Source: an uncultured Alphaproteobacteria bacterium (lineage in GTDB: Bacteria; Pseudomonadota; Alphaproteobacteria; CAAHEQ01; UBA3637). Taken from it: a stretch of 10,804 bases of DNA. The stretch spans positions 1 to 10,804 of the forward strand of contig CALARE010000007.1 in assembly GCA_937888725.1 (NCBI GenBank), in the 5' to 3' direction. The stretch's first letter is position 1. Each line of letters starts with the position of its first letter. This document shows, piece after piece, positions 6,333-10,804 of the stretch. The notes under the pieces were generated by a model. That model was not told the origin of the DNA. It saw only the letters and a list, made by a program, of their open reading frames with translations, and made no database searches. The translations under genes and the position numbers were made by a program.

Positions 6333-7208
6333 ATGGTTGATTTTAAAGAACGATTTGTATCAAAAGAAATTGCTGAAAAACACAATTCCTATTTGGAAAG
6401 CCGTGGTGATTTATACAACGCTCAAAATCCGTTTTCAAAAATTTTAAGAGGGGAAATTCCTGCAAAAATTGTTGCAGAAACACCTTATGCTGTCATCATT
6501 CAAAATCAATTACAACGAACAAATATCTATAATTTAGCATTACCTATCTATCCTGCAAAAGATCTATTTGATTTTACAAATAATGCTAACACTGAAGATG
6601 TTATCGGTTATGCATATGCTATCCAAGCTACTATACAAGAAATTTACCAATCAAAACCATCTTTAAAAAATCATTTAAACGCATCTTCCTCAAGAATCGT
6701 TTTTAATATTGGCCCTTATTCACAAAATACTGTTCCACATTTGCACGCCCATATTATGGCTGATGAAAACTTAGTTGATTTTAATCATTTAACACTATCT
6801 CAAGAAACAGCCTCACAATTAGATTTATGGTCAAAAGAGCAACCTAACCCAACGATTGCAGCATATGAAGATAAAATGCATTCTTCAATTGAAACAGCTA
6901 AACAAATAGAACACACACCAAATACAACTATAAAAATTTTAAATAATGGTCAAAAATTAGGGTGGAAAGACTGTTCTTCTTTACATACTCTTTCAATTAA
7001 ATCTGTGACTGATTTAATCCGTTTTTTCAGTGCTATTTCTTCATTAGCAACATCAAAAGACGAATGGGGTGGCAGAGCTGTTATTGATGTAAATAACAAC
7101 AACACAATCACAGCACATGCATCTGGCAATGTTTTATTAAGAAAACTTCCTTTAACCCCCTTAACAAAAGAACAGTTAAAAGCAGAAATTCAAAACATTC
7201 GCCAATAA
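6333..7208 (+). CDS. HIT-family protein with a long C-terminal half, probably a decayed second HIT domain
   Basis: HIT proteins hydrolyse or transfer nucleotides (phosphoramidates, dinucleoside polyphosphates) through a histidine triad. Residues 31-145 fit a complete HIT domain: NPFSKILRGEIPAKIVAET (32-50) and RIVFNIGPYSQNTVPHLHAHI (121-141), with the triad histidines at 136, 138 and 140. HIT proteins are usually 110-150 residues; this one is 291. The C-terminal half (about 195-272) follows the same plan: KILNNG, SLHTLSIKSVTDLIRFF (like the LVIPK.H segment), then RAVIDVNNNNTITAHASGNV, which parallels the first triad segment but has only one histidine. A tandem domain with an inactive second copy is my inference. 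ATG 6333 has AAAGGAT upstream and follows a consensus promoter. The gene is monocistronic, with a terminator at 7241-7290. Confidence 0.82.
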   Translation: MVDFKERFVSKEIAEKHNSYLESRGDLYNAQNPFSKILRGEIPAKIVAETPYAVIIQNQLQRTNIYNLALPIYPAKDLFDFTNNANTEDVIGYAYAIQATIQEIYQSKPSLKNHLNASSSRIVFNIGPYSQNTVPHLHAHIMADENLVDFNHLTLSQETASQLDLWSKEQPNPTIAAYEDKMHSSIETAKQIEHTPNTTIKILNNGQKLGWKDCSSLHTLSIKSVTDLIRFFSAISSLATSKDEWGGRAVIDVNNNNTITAHASGNVLLRKLPLTPLTKEQLKAEIQNIRQ

Positions 7209-7240
7209 AGCAAACGCAATTAAATGCACTATTTTCCATC

Positions 7241-7290
7241 AGAAAAATCCTAAAGATGATACATATAATTTTTGGGATTTTTCTATTTTG
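7241..7290 (+). terminator. Probable terminator after the HIT gene
   Basis: A perfect 10-bp stem, AGAAAAATCC (7241-7250) with GGATTTTTCT (7275-7284), lies 33 bases after the stop and is followed by ATTTTG. The loop is 24 bases and the stem AT-rich, so termination strength is uncertain. Confidence 0.6.
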
Positions 7291-7384
7291 CAACTGGTGT
7301 TATGTAATATATCTATCATTCAGAGTGAAGCAAGGGATATTCCCCCTCGTTCCTTGTTTTTGCAACCTCTATGCCATGGATGAC

Positions 7385-7505
7385 GTTAAAATAGAGAAAA
7401 TAAATAGCTAGATAACAAATAAAACACCGACTGCCGTGTCCATTCGCTGGGGGGACATAAAGGAGGCGTTTTATTGTTAGATAGCATTTAGAGCTCTATT
7501 TTAAC
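7385..7505. repeat. 121-nt imperfect inverted repeat (MITE-like element or structured RNA)
   Basis: The ends are a perfect 12-bp inverted repeat: GTTAAAATAGAG (7385-7396) and CTCTATTTTAAC (7494-7505). Inward, pairing resumes as AAAT/ATTT, GCTA/TAGC, a symmetric GA/GA mismatch, TAACA/TGTTA, ATAAAAC/GTTTTAT, CC/GG and an apical TGTCC/GGACA, so the whole segment can fold into one long interrupted hairpin of roughly 40 base pairs. There is no ORF and no obvious target-site duplication at the flanks (GAC versus ACA). It does not carry the SRP RNA or tmRNA signatures. It may be a miniature inverted-repeat element or a non-coding RNA. Confidence 0.6.
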
Positions 7506-7530
7506 ACACAGACAAATACCTTTATTCCCT

Positions 7531-7610
7531 GCCCTTCGGGCGTTCTCTCCGCTTCAAATTCTGCCACAAAAAAAGCCAGCTTTCGCTGACTTTTTTAAAT
7601 GGCAATCCTG
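7531..7610. repeat. Direct repeat copy A (partial copy of the tRNA-Arg 3' flank)
   Basis: This copy matches 7686-7766 over about 80 bases with two substitutions and one A fewer. It includes the GCCCTTCGGGC hairpin, a full copy of the tRNA-Arg terminator (7568-7596), and TGGCAATCCTG, which corresponds to the last 11 bases of the tRNA-Arg gene with one change. Beyond that point it diverges. No tRNA body is attached, so this terminator copy is an orphan. Confidence 0.85.
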
Positions 7611-7697
7611 TCGGATTGCTCGGGGGATATTCCCCCTCGTCCTAAAGGACCGCCTTCGGCGTCGTTCGCCTTTGGCTCACCGACCGCCCTTCGGGCG
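7602..7697. repeat. String of consecutive GC-rich hairpins
   Basis: Five or six small palindromes follow each other almost without gaps: GCAATCC/GGATTGC (7602-7619), GGGGGA-TAT-TCCCCC (7622-7636), GTCC-TAAA-GGAC (7639-7650), CGCC-TTC-GGCG (7651-7661), a nested GTCG..GCC/GGC..CGAC (7661-7684) and CGCCC-TTC-GGGCG (7685-7697). The segment is much richer in GC than the surrounding genes. This is the look of REP/palindromic-unit intergenic repeats. Only one full string is visible here. Confidence 0.75.
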
Positions 7698-7766
7698 TTC
7701 TCTCCGCTCCAAATTCTGCCACAAAAAAAAGCCAGCTTTCGCTGACTTTTTTAAATGGCGATCCTG
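7686..7766. repeat. Direct repeat copy B, overlapping the tRNA-Arg 3' end
   Basis: This is the second copy of the 7531-7610 repeat. It reaches 11 bases into the genuine tRNA-Arg gene (7756-7766), so the duplication involved the tRNA 3' end and its terminator. Confidence 0.85.
7723..7752 (-). terminator. Terminator of tRNA-Arg
   Basis: Read on the minus strand, AGTCAGC and GCTGGCT form a 7-bp stem (one G-T pair) with a GAAA tetraloop, followed by seven T. It starts 8 bases after the tRNA CCA. A T run on the other side makes it usable in both directions. An exact copy of the hairpin stands at 7568-7596. Confidence 0.88.
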
Positions 7767-7832
7767 GAGCGATTCGAACGCCCGACCCACAGCTTAGAAG
7801 GCTGTTGCTCTATCCAGCTGAGCTACAGGACC
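7756..7832 (-). tRNA. tRNA-Arg (anticodon TCT)
   Basis: This is a 77-nt tRNA with encoded CCA. The acceptor stem GGTCCTG pairs with CAGGATC (one G-T). The D arm contains AGCTCAGCTGGATAGAGC. The anticodon stem ACAGC/GCTGT encloses loop CTTCTAA, giving TCT, which reads AGA/AGG. The T arm contains GTTCGAATC. It has its own promoter at 7845-7874 and a strong terminator. It lies 61 bases downstream of trmN on the same strand, with no terminator between, so read-through from trmN is also possible. Confidence 0.97.
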
Positions 7833-7844
7833 ATGTTGGGTGTT

Positions 7845-7874
7845 ATTCTATCAAATTAACCCTCCATTTGTCAA
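7845..7874 (-). promoter_or_regulatory. Promoter of tRNA-Arg
   Basis: On the minus strand consensus TTGACA (7874-7869) is followed after 18 bases by TAGAAT (7850-7845), which ends 12 bases before the tRNA 5' end. It lies between the trmN stop and the tRNA. Confidence 0.85.
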
Positions 7875-7893
7875 GCAAAAAAATAATCACCTC

Positions 7894-8625
7894 TTAAAAA
7901 ACCATATCCAAGGCCATACCTTGACGCAAAATCAACTCAGCCTCATGTGTATAATCACGCCCATTTTCTGCATGCAAAACAAATGGTTCTCTTAAAACAA
8001 ATGGCTTTTTTGACCCCATCTTACCACGCACAATAATCCGCTTTGCTGGTGTTTTTATGTTTTTTACCAATGGGATAACCTCAATTGAACCAAGTGCCGT
8101 TTCTGATAACGCATTTAATATTTCAGGTAACGCTTCCATTTGGTGAATAAGCGTAAAAGTCCCGCCTGCCCTAATATGCTTAACACAAAAATGAATCCAT
8201 TTTTTAAGAGAAATGCATTCATGAAAAGCAATTTTTTGTTGTTCATTTAAACGCCAACGCCCATTTCTATAAAATGGCGGATTTGTTACTACATGGTGAA
8301 ATTGCCTCCCATGAAGTTGTATCGCATTTTTCGCCACATCATCTAATATAAATGTTGCATTACAAGCATTAAGTTTATTATTTTCTTCAGCCAATAAGAG
8401 TAAATCAGACTGGACATCGAGCCCCGTCATATCTAAATTTGCCATCCGTGCATTCAAACAAAAAAGAACAACCCCATTACCTGTCCCAACATCAAGAATG
8501 CTGTCCCCTTCTTTTGCCTGAACCGCTGAAGCTAACAAAACGGAATCAGAAGTTGCCCGATAACCATCTTTATCTTGCTTTAAACGAACTTTACCACCCA
8601 AAAATTCATCAATTGTTGTAGTCAT
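7894..8625 (-). CDS. trmN: tRNA1(Val) (adenine(37)-N6)-methyltransferase, TrmN6 family
   Basis: This SAM-dependent N6-adenine methyltransferase is expected to modify A37 of tRNA-Val, as E. coli YfiC/TrmN6 does. The 243-residue Rossmann methyltransferase has the family N-terminus EFLGGKVRLKQDKDGYRATSDSVLL (written in two parts: EFLGGKVRLKQ and GYRATSDSVLL, residues 7-31), the SAM-binding motif DVGTGNG (45-51), acidic LD at 69-70, and the catalytic motif NPPFY (115-119) of N6-adenine enzymes. The N-terminal style is that of alphaproteobacterial members. No Shine-Dalgarno precedes the ATG. Instead a TATAAT ends six bases before it, so the mRNA probably starts at or near the A of ATG. It is divergent from the small lipoprotein gene, and tRNA-Arg follows on the same strand. 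Confidence 0.9.
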   Translation of the reverse strand: MTTTIDEFLGGKVRLKQDKDGYRATSDSVLLASAVQAKEGDSILDVGTGNGVVLFCLNARMANLDMTGLDVQSDLLLLAEENNKLNACNATFILDDVAKNAIQLHGRQFHHVVTNPPFYRNGRWRLNEQQKIAFHECISLKKWIHFCVKHIRAGGTFTLIHQMEALPEILNALSETALGSIEVIPLVKNIKTPAKRIIVRGKMGSKKPFVLREPFVLHAENGRDYTHEAELILRQGMALDMVF

Positions 8626-8631
8626 AATGTG

Positions 8632-8659
8632 ATTATATAAGAAATATACAAAATTACAA
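8632..8659 (-). promoter_or_regulatory. Promoter of trmN giving a leaderless transcript
   Basis: On the minus strand TTGTAA (8659-8654), a 16-base spacer and TATAAT (8637-8632). Only CACATT separates the -10 from the ATG, so the usual start point, about seven bases beyond the -10, falls on the start codon. No ribosome binding site is present. Confidence 0.7.
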
Positions 8660-8678
8660 GAGGCATCAACCTCTTTTT
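8658..8678. other. Hairpin with T run in the trmN/lipoprotein divergent intergenic region
   Basis: AAGAGG (8658-8663) and CCTCTT (8670-8675) form a 6-bp stem with a 6-base loop, followed by T residues on the plus strand. It looks like a small terminator, but no plus-strand gene ends just before it. It overlaps the trmN -35 and abuts the -35 of the lipoprotein gene, so it could be an operator or an insulator. Confidence 0.4.
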
Positions 8679-8679
8679 G

Positions 8680-8706
8680 TTGACTTTTGAAAAATTATAT
8701 TATAAG
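8680..8706 (+). promoter_or_regulatory. Possible promoter of the small lipoprotein gene
   Basis: TTGACT (8680-8685) and TATAAG (8701-8706) are 15 bases apart, shorter than ideal. An alternative -35, TTGTTG at 8677-8682, gives an 18-base spacer to the same -10. The ribosome binding site begins about 15 bases further on. Confidence 0.45.
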
Positions 8707-8734
8707 GTCGCAACTCTAACAAGGAAGGAACTAA

Positions 8735-9040
8735 ATGAATAACATTTATAAACTCGCCGCTATTGGCTCACTTTTATCACTAACAAATTGCCAATCAGAG
8801 AAACAATTAGACGACAAATCTGCATTAGTTACAGGCACTTATATATTACAAACATGTGATAAAGAAGAAAGGGCTTTTTTTATTGAACTCAAACAGAATG
8901 ACGAAACGTTCACAGCTTTTATTAGCACTCAAAATAAACATAAAATCCCTTCTGTACAAAAGAAATATCGTGTTGGGCAACATGTTTCTGGTGCACTTAT
9001 CAAAACAACTTTTGATGGCGTTTATCAAGTGCGTGAATAA
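8735..9040 (+). CDS. Small putative lipoprotein
   Basis: This is a 101-residue protein with a short N-terminal export signal: MNNIYK, then a hydrophobic stretch LAAIGSLLSL, then TNC, with Cys19 as the likely lipidated residue. The box LTNC fits a lipobox except for Asn before the Cys, where Gly, Ala or Ser is usual. The mature 82 residues have a beta-rich pattern (GTYILQTCDKEERAFFIELK, FTAFIST, VSGALIKTTFDGVYQVRE) and one further cysteine at 41. I know no family for it. The start is well supported by AAGGAAGGA before the ATG. It is a single gene, 68 bases upstream of tRNA-Ala. A secreted soluble protein is the alternative if the Cys is not lipidated. Confidence 0.75.
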   Translation: MNNIYKLAAIGSLLSLTNCQSEKQLDDKSALVTGTYILQTCDKEERAFFIELKQNDETFTAFISTQNKHKIPSVQKKYRVGQHVSGALIKTTFDGVYQVRE

Positions 9041-9067
9041 TTTTTTACATTCAAACTCATTTTTTTA

Positions 9068-9096
9068 TTGATTTTTTATTAAAAGAAGGATATAGT
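9068..9096 (+). promoter_or_regulatory. Promoter of tRNA-Ala
   Basis: TTGATT (9068-9073), a 17-base spacer and TATAGT (9091-9096), 12 bases before the tRNA 5' end, the same distance as for tRNA-Arg. Confidence 0.8.
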
Positions 9097-9108
9097 TAGT
9101 TATCCTTT

Positions 9109-9184
9109 GGGGATATAGCTCAGTTGGTAGAGCGCTGCAATGGCATTGCAGAGGTCAGGAGTTCGACCCTCCTTATCTCCACCA
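9109..9184 (+). tRNA. tRNA-Ala (anticodon GGC)
   Basis: This is a 76-nt tRNA with encoded CCA. The acceptor stem GGGGATA pairs with TATCTCC (one G-T), with discriminator A. The D arm is AGCTCAGTTGGTAGAGC. The anticodon stem CTGCA/TGCAG encloses loop ATGGCAT, giving GGC, which reads GCC/GCU. The T arm contains GTTCGACCC. Its own promoter and terminator flank it. DNA downstream looks accessory, consistent with tRNA 3' ends being integration hot spots, but no integrase or duplicated tRNA end was found. Confidence 0.97.
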
Positions 9185-9188
9185 ATTA

Positions 9189-9221
9189 CCTCTTAAGCTT
9201 TTGGCTTTAAGAGGTTTTTTT
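9189..9221 (+). terminator. Terminator of tRNA-Ala
   Basis: CCTCTTAA (9189-9196) pairs with TTAAGAGG (9207-9214) over a 10-base loop, directly followed by seven T. It starts five bases after the CCA. Confidence 0.9.
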
Positions 9222-9606
9222 ATGCCTATTTTTCAGTAATTTTTGCTTCCCGTCACAGTTACACGTCACTTTGCCCGATAAAGACATTTAGACACACCTA
9301 TATTTTAAGATTTTAGTACCATTTTACCCGAACGGATTTGATAGAAAAATATGATTTTTGCCCGATTGGATTTTTGGATTTCATTCGCACTTTAAGACAT
9401 TGAACGAATTTTCCAATTTGTTAAGAGGATGTCTTAATATTCGCCTATTTTTTATATTTATCATAACATATTGAGTCATCCTTAAAATCGCAAAAAAAAA
9501 TGCAAATTGTATAAGCATATCTATTTATTTGTTATATGATTACATTTAGGATAATTCGAACAACCAAAAAATTCTTTTTTAGTTTTTTTATTATTTTTTT
9601 AAATTG
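9222..9606. other. Gene-free AT-rich stretch with degenerate repeats
   Basis: No coding frame is supported. Two copies of a CCCGA..GGATTT motif begin at 9327 and 9361 (34 bases apart), and a further CCCGAT lies at 9274. AAGACATT occurs at 9281 and 9394. A hairpin occupies 9392-9437. The rest is low-complexity AT sequence with a 9-A run near 9491. It may be decayed DNA from an insertion next to tRNA-Ala. Confidence 0.55.
9392..9437. repeat. 46-nt hairpin downstream of tRNA-Ala
   Basis: The outer arms TTAAGACAT and ATGTCTTAA pair perfectly over 9 bp. Inside, AACGAATT pairs with AATTTGTT (one G-T) around a TTCC loop. The arms are separated by TG on one side and AAGAGG on the other. No T run follows, so it is not a standard terminator. 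Confidence 0.6.
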
Positions 9607-10329
9607 TTATTGAATTTTCTTCCAAAAATTACTTGCTACTGTTTTTATGTCTTGATCTAGTTCATATCTATTAGAGGAACTATTCATTATTATAAATTCT
9701 AATCTTCCTAAAAACCAATTGATTACAGATAAGTATCTTCTCAATTTATCAGTAGATGGCAAATAAACAGGGTATTCTTTAAAACTATGGACAAGATTAT
9801 CTCTGTATTTTTGTAATGAGAAACACCAATTTCCTAATTGGGCATTCCAATACCTATCCCACTTATTATTAACTTTTTCAATTTCTTTTAAACATTTTTC
9901 TCTGCATGGTTCCGCTAGTTCACATTTTTTGAATTCATCCAGTTCTAATGGAACGTAAGTTCCTTTTTCTTCATAGATATCCATCGAATGTCTTGGTTTA
10001 TTGTAATCTGCATCATAATGTTTTTGGGCAAAAAAATCTTTATTACGATAAACTGTATTAATTAGAAAATCCAAATTTGATTTTTTTTTGCCTTTATTTG
10101 GTTCTAAAATTTTTCTTATATTTACAATACAATTCAAATAAAGACTATTTAAACAAGTTTGAAATATATTACCTTCTTTTGTATTGTTAAAAATAGGAAT
10201 GCAATATTCAGAGGTTAAAATGGTTTGCAATGAAAAGGTAATTTGTAATCTATGTTGTGTAACGATATGAAAGCATTCTTCTATTTCTTTAATATTTAAA
10301 TCTAACTTGTTCAATTCTTTTTGTTTCAT
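9607..10329 (-). CDS. Putative HEPN-domain protein, AbiU2-like (candidate RNase toxin)
   Basis: This is a 240-residue, largely helical protein. The segment YRDNLVHSF holds an R-x4-H motif (Arg176, His181) with a polar residue after the Arg, the catalytic signature of HEPN ribonucleases used in toxin-antitoxin and abortive-infection systems. An upstream helix, FQTCLNSLYLNCIVNIRKIL (56-75), followed by a DFLI segment resembles the first half of AbiU2-type HEPN proteins. The insert at about 98-150 has several cysteines (136, 142, 146). No partner antitoxin of the MNT type is adjacent. ATG 10329 has AGGAAAG about ten bases upstream and a promoter at 10365-10393. It is strongly AT-rich and sits among gene remnants, which suggests horizontal transfer. 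The family assignment is from motif and helix pattern only. Confidence 0.65.
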   Translation of the reverse strand: MKQKELNKLDLNIKEIEECFHIVTQHRLQITFSLQTILTSEYCIPIFNNTKEGNIFQTCLNSLYLNCIVNIRKILEPNKGKKKSNLDFLINTVYRNKDFFAQKHYDADYNKPRHSMDIYEEKGTYVPLELDEFKKCELAEPCREKCLKEIEKVNNKWDRYWNAQLGNWCFSLQKYRDNLVHSFKEYPVYLPSTDKLRRYLSVINWFLGRLEFIIMNSSSNRYELDQDIKTVASNFWKKIQ

Positions 10330-10364
10330 ATGGATAATTCTTTCCTAAATTAATTATTTTTTTA

Positions 10365-10393
10365 ATAATACCAAATTAAAAGTTCTTTAACAA
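10365..10393 (-). promoter_or_regulatory. Predicted extended -10 promoter of the HEPN gene
   Basis: On the minus strand TTGTTA (10393-10388), a 17-base spacer ending in TGG, and TATTAT (10370-10365). It overlaps the last codons of the upstream ORF remnant. Confidence 0.65.
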
Positions 10394-10600
10394 TCGTTTT
10401 GTAATTAAATTGTGCCATTCTTCGTAAAGGGTATCAAGTCTTTGATGGTTGGTTTCTGCTTCACTCAGTTCGCTGATTGATTTGATTAAAAAATGTAATG
10501 CATCTATGGATGGATGTCTGTTTTCTGATAGTATCATGCCATAATAATACTTGTTTTTGTTTAAAAACTGTTCAGAAAACTCATATTGAGTATTGATATA
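10376..10600 (-). pseudogene. ORF remnant or short unrecognised gene, minus strand
   Basis: An open frame of 74 codons runs from just after a TGA to a TAA. It reads like real protein (for example HPSIDALHFLIKSISELSEAE, then RLDTLYEEWHNLITKRLL), with an amphipathic helical end. It has no usable start: the only ATG lies at residue 22, without a binding site. It is therefore best read as the 3' end of a lost gene, cut off near 10600 where an ankyrin fragment of opposite strand begins. Its stop lies 46 bases before the HEPN start, so the two may once have been an operon. I do not recognise the family. Confidence 0.45.
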
Positions 10601-10619
10601 TCACAAATCTTTTAAATGA

Positions 10620-10712
10620 TTAAAGACCTTAATAGACAATGGAGCAGATTTAACCAAATTAAAAAATATTCAAGGTCAAACAGCAATAGATATGATTTTG
10701 GAGAAGATTTAA
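10620..10712 (+). pseudogene. Ankyrin-repeat fragment
   Basis: Thirty codons ending in TAA read LKTLIDNGADLTKLKN and then IQGQTAIDMILEKI. This is a good match to the ankyrin consensus (LL..GAD, then G.TALDIA), as at the C-terminal end of an ankyrin protein. A TGA at 10617-10619 precedes it in frame, and there is no start or binding site. I take it as the tail of a lost ankyrin gene. Ankyrin proteins are common in host-associated alphaproteobacteria. Confidence 0.65.
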
Positions 10713-10713
10713 T

Positions 10714-10742
10714 TTGATGTTTAGTATATATTATGATAGAAT
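10714..10742 (+). promoter_or_regulatory. Predicted promoter of the gene starting at 10770
   Basis: TTGATG (10714-10719), a 17-base spacer and TAGAAT (10737-10742), with TG one base before the -10 (extended -10). It directly follows the ankyrin fragment. Confidence 0.6.
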
Positions 10743-10769
10743 TATGTAATTATTAAATTGGAGTTAGTT

Positions 10770-10804
10770 ATGGCTGAATATATAGAAAATGATGTGAGAA
10801 GTGT
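10770..10804 (+). CDS. Start of a protein-coding gene, cut by the window end
   Basis: ATG 10770 opens a frame of eleven complete codons (MAEYIENDVRS) to the window end. GGAG (10760-10763) lies seven bases before the ATG, and an extended -10 promoter lies upstream. Too little is visible to name a product. Confidence 0.5.
   Translation, partial: MAEYIENDVRS

Larger units (their letters stand above)
7209..7755. other. Gene-free, repeat-dense region between the HIT gene and tRNA-Arg
   Basis: No coding frame with a start, binding site and protein-like composition was found in these roughly 550 bases. The first part is AT-rich and holds the HIT terminator. A hairpin-rich unit at 7331-7360 contains the 17-mer GGGATATTCCCCCTCGT, which recurs at 7624-7640, and can pair CAAGG with CCTTG before TTTTT. 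A 121-nt inverted repeat follows (7385-7505). From about 7527 the base composition shifts to clearly GC-rich, with consecutive small hairpins and two copies of an approximately 80-nt repeat. The GC-rich part looks like imported or selfish intergenic repeat DNA. Confidence 0.75.

Noticed and set aside
7108..7293. Minus-strand 61-codon frame over the HIT gene end and terminator
   Set aside because: No binding site, and it covers the end of a real gene and a hairpin.
7385..7505. 6S RNA, SRP RNA or tmRNA as identity of the long hairpin
   Set aside because: No SRP or tmRNA signature is present. A rod shape alone does not prove 6S RNA, and no good promoter is visible, so I left it as an unassigned inverted repeat.
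7602..7740. CRISPR array
   Set aside because: The repeats are two long copies plus mixed small palindromes without regular spacers; no cas gene is near.
7531..7766. Direct repeats as attachment sites of an integrated element
   Set aside because: Only 75 bases lie between the copies and no integrase is present, so this is at most a footprint.
8846..9071. Frames on both strands overlapping the lipoprotein gene
   Set aside because: Neither has a start signal; the 8735 frame has a clear binding site and an export signal.

Overview
The window is AT-rich bacterial DNA with short intergenic gaps, Shine-Dalgarno sites and sigma-70-type promoters. It most likely comes from a host-associated alphaproteobacterium. 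The clues are the obgE-rsfS pairing (the usual alphaproteobacterial order is obgE-proBA-nadD-rsfS, so this would be a shortened version), a TrmN6-type methyltransferase of alphaproteobacterial style, a RelA/SpoT-like HD protein, and an ankyrin-repeat remnant. Genus and species cannot be read from the sequence.

Layout. (1) 158-2428, plus strand: a promoter, then a tight operon of obgE (ribosome-assembly GTPase), rsfS (ribosome silencing factor with a lysine-rich N-terminal extension) and a secreted DsbA-like thiol oxidoreductase. It ends at a bidirectional terminator. (2) 2443-4595, minus strand: a translationally coupled neuB-neuC pair giving ManNAc and then N-acetylneuraminic acid. No CMP-sialic acid synthetase (neuA) is present, and a run of 14 A lies in the region where the neuB promoter must be. 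(3) 4710-7290, plus strand: three separately promoted genes. They are an unrecognised acidic, low-complexity protein, a RelA/SpoT-like HD protein lacking key catalytic residues, and a HIT protein that appears to carry a second, decayed HIT domain. The first gap has no recognisable terminator; the other two genes end at hairpins. (4) 7209-7755: about 550 bases without a gene but dense in structure. It holds a 121-nt imperfect inverted repeat and a GC-rich string of small hairpins bracketed by a direct repeat of about 80 nt that includes the 3' end of tRNA-Arg. (5) 7756-8625, minus strand: tRNA-Arg(TCT) and trmN, the latter with a promoter that predicts a leaderless mRNA. (6) 8735-9184, plus strand: a small putative lipoprotein and tRNA-Ala(GGC) with its own promoter and terminator. 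(7) 9222-10804: an accessory-looking segment behind the tRNA. It has a gene-free, repeat-bearing stretch, a minus-strand protein with a HEPN-type R-x4-H motif (AbiU2-like candidate toxin or RNase), a minus-strand ORF remnant, a plus-strand ankyrin remnant, and the start of a new gene running off the end.

The housekeeping part (ribosome assembly, tRNA and tRNA modification) is conventional. The parts most worth attention are the neuB upstream homopolymer, the 4769-7208 genes of unclear function that share one promoter style, the 7385-7505 inverted repeat, and the tRNA-Ala-adjacent segment with a HEPN protein among gene remains. No CRISPR array, transposase, integrase or origin was recognised.
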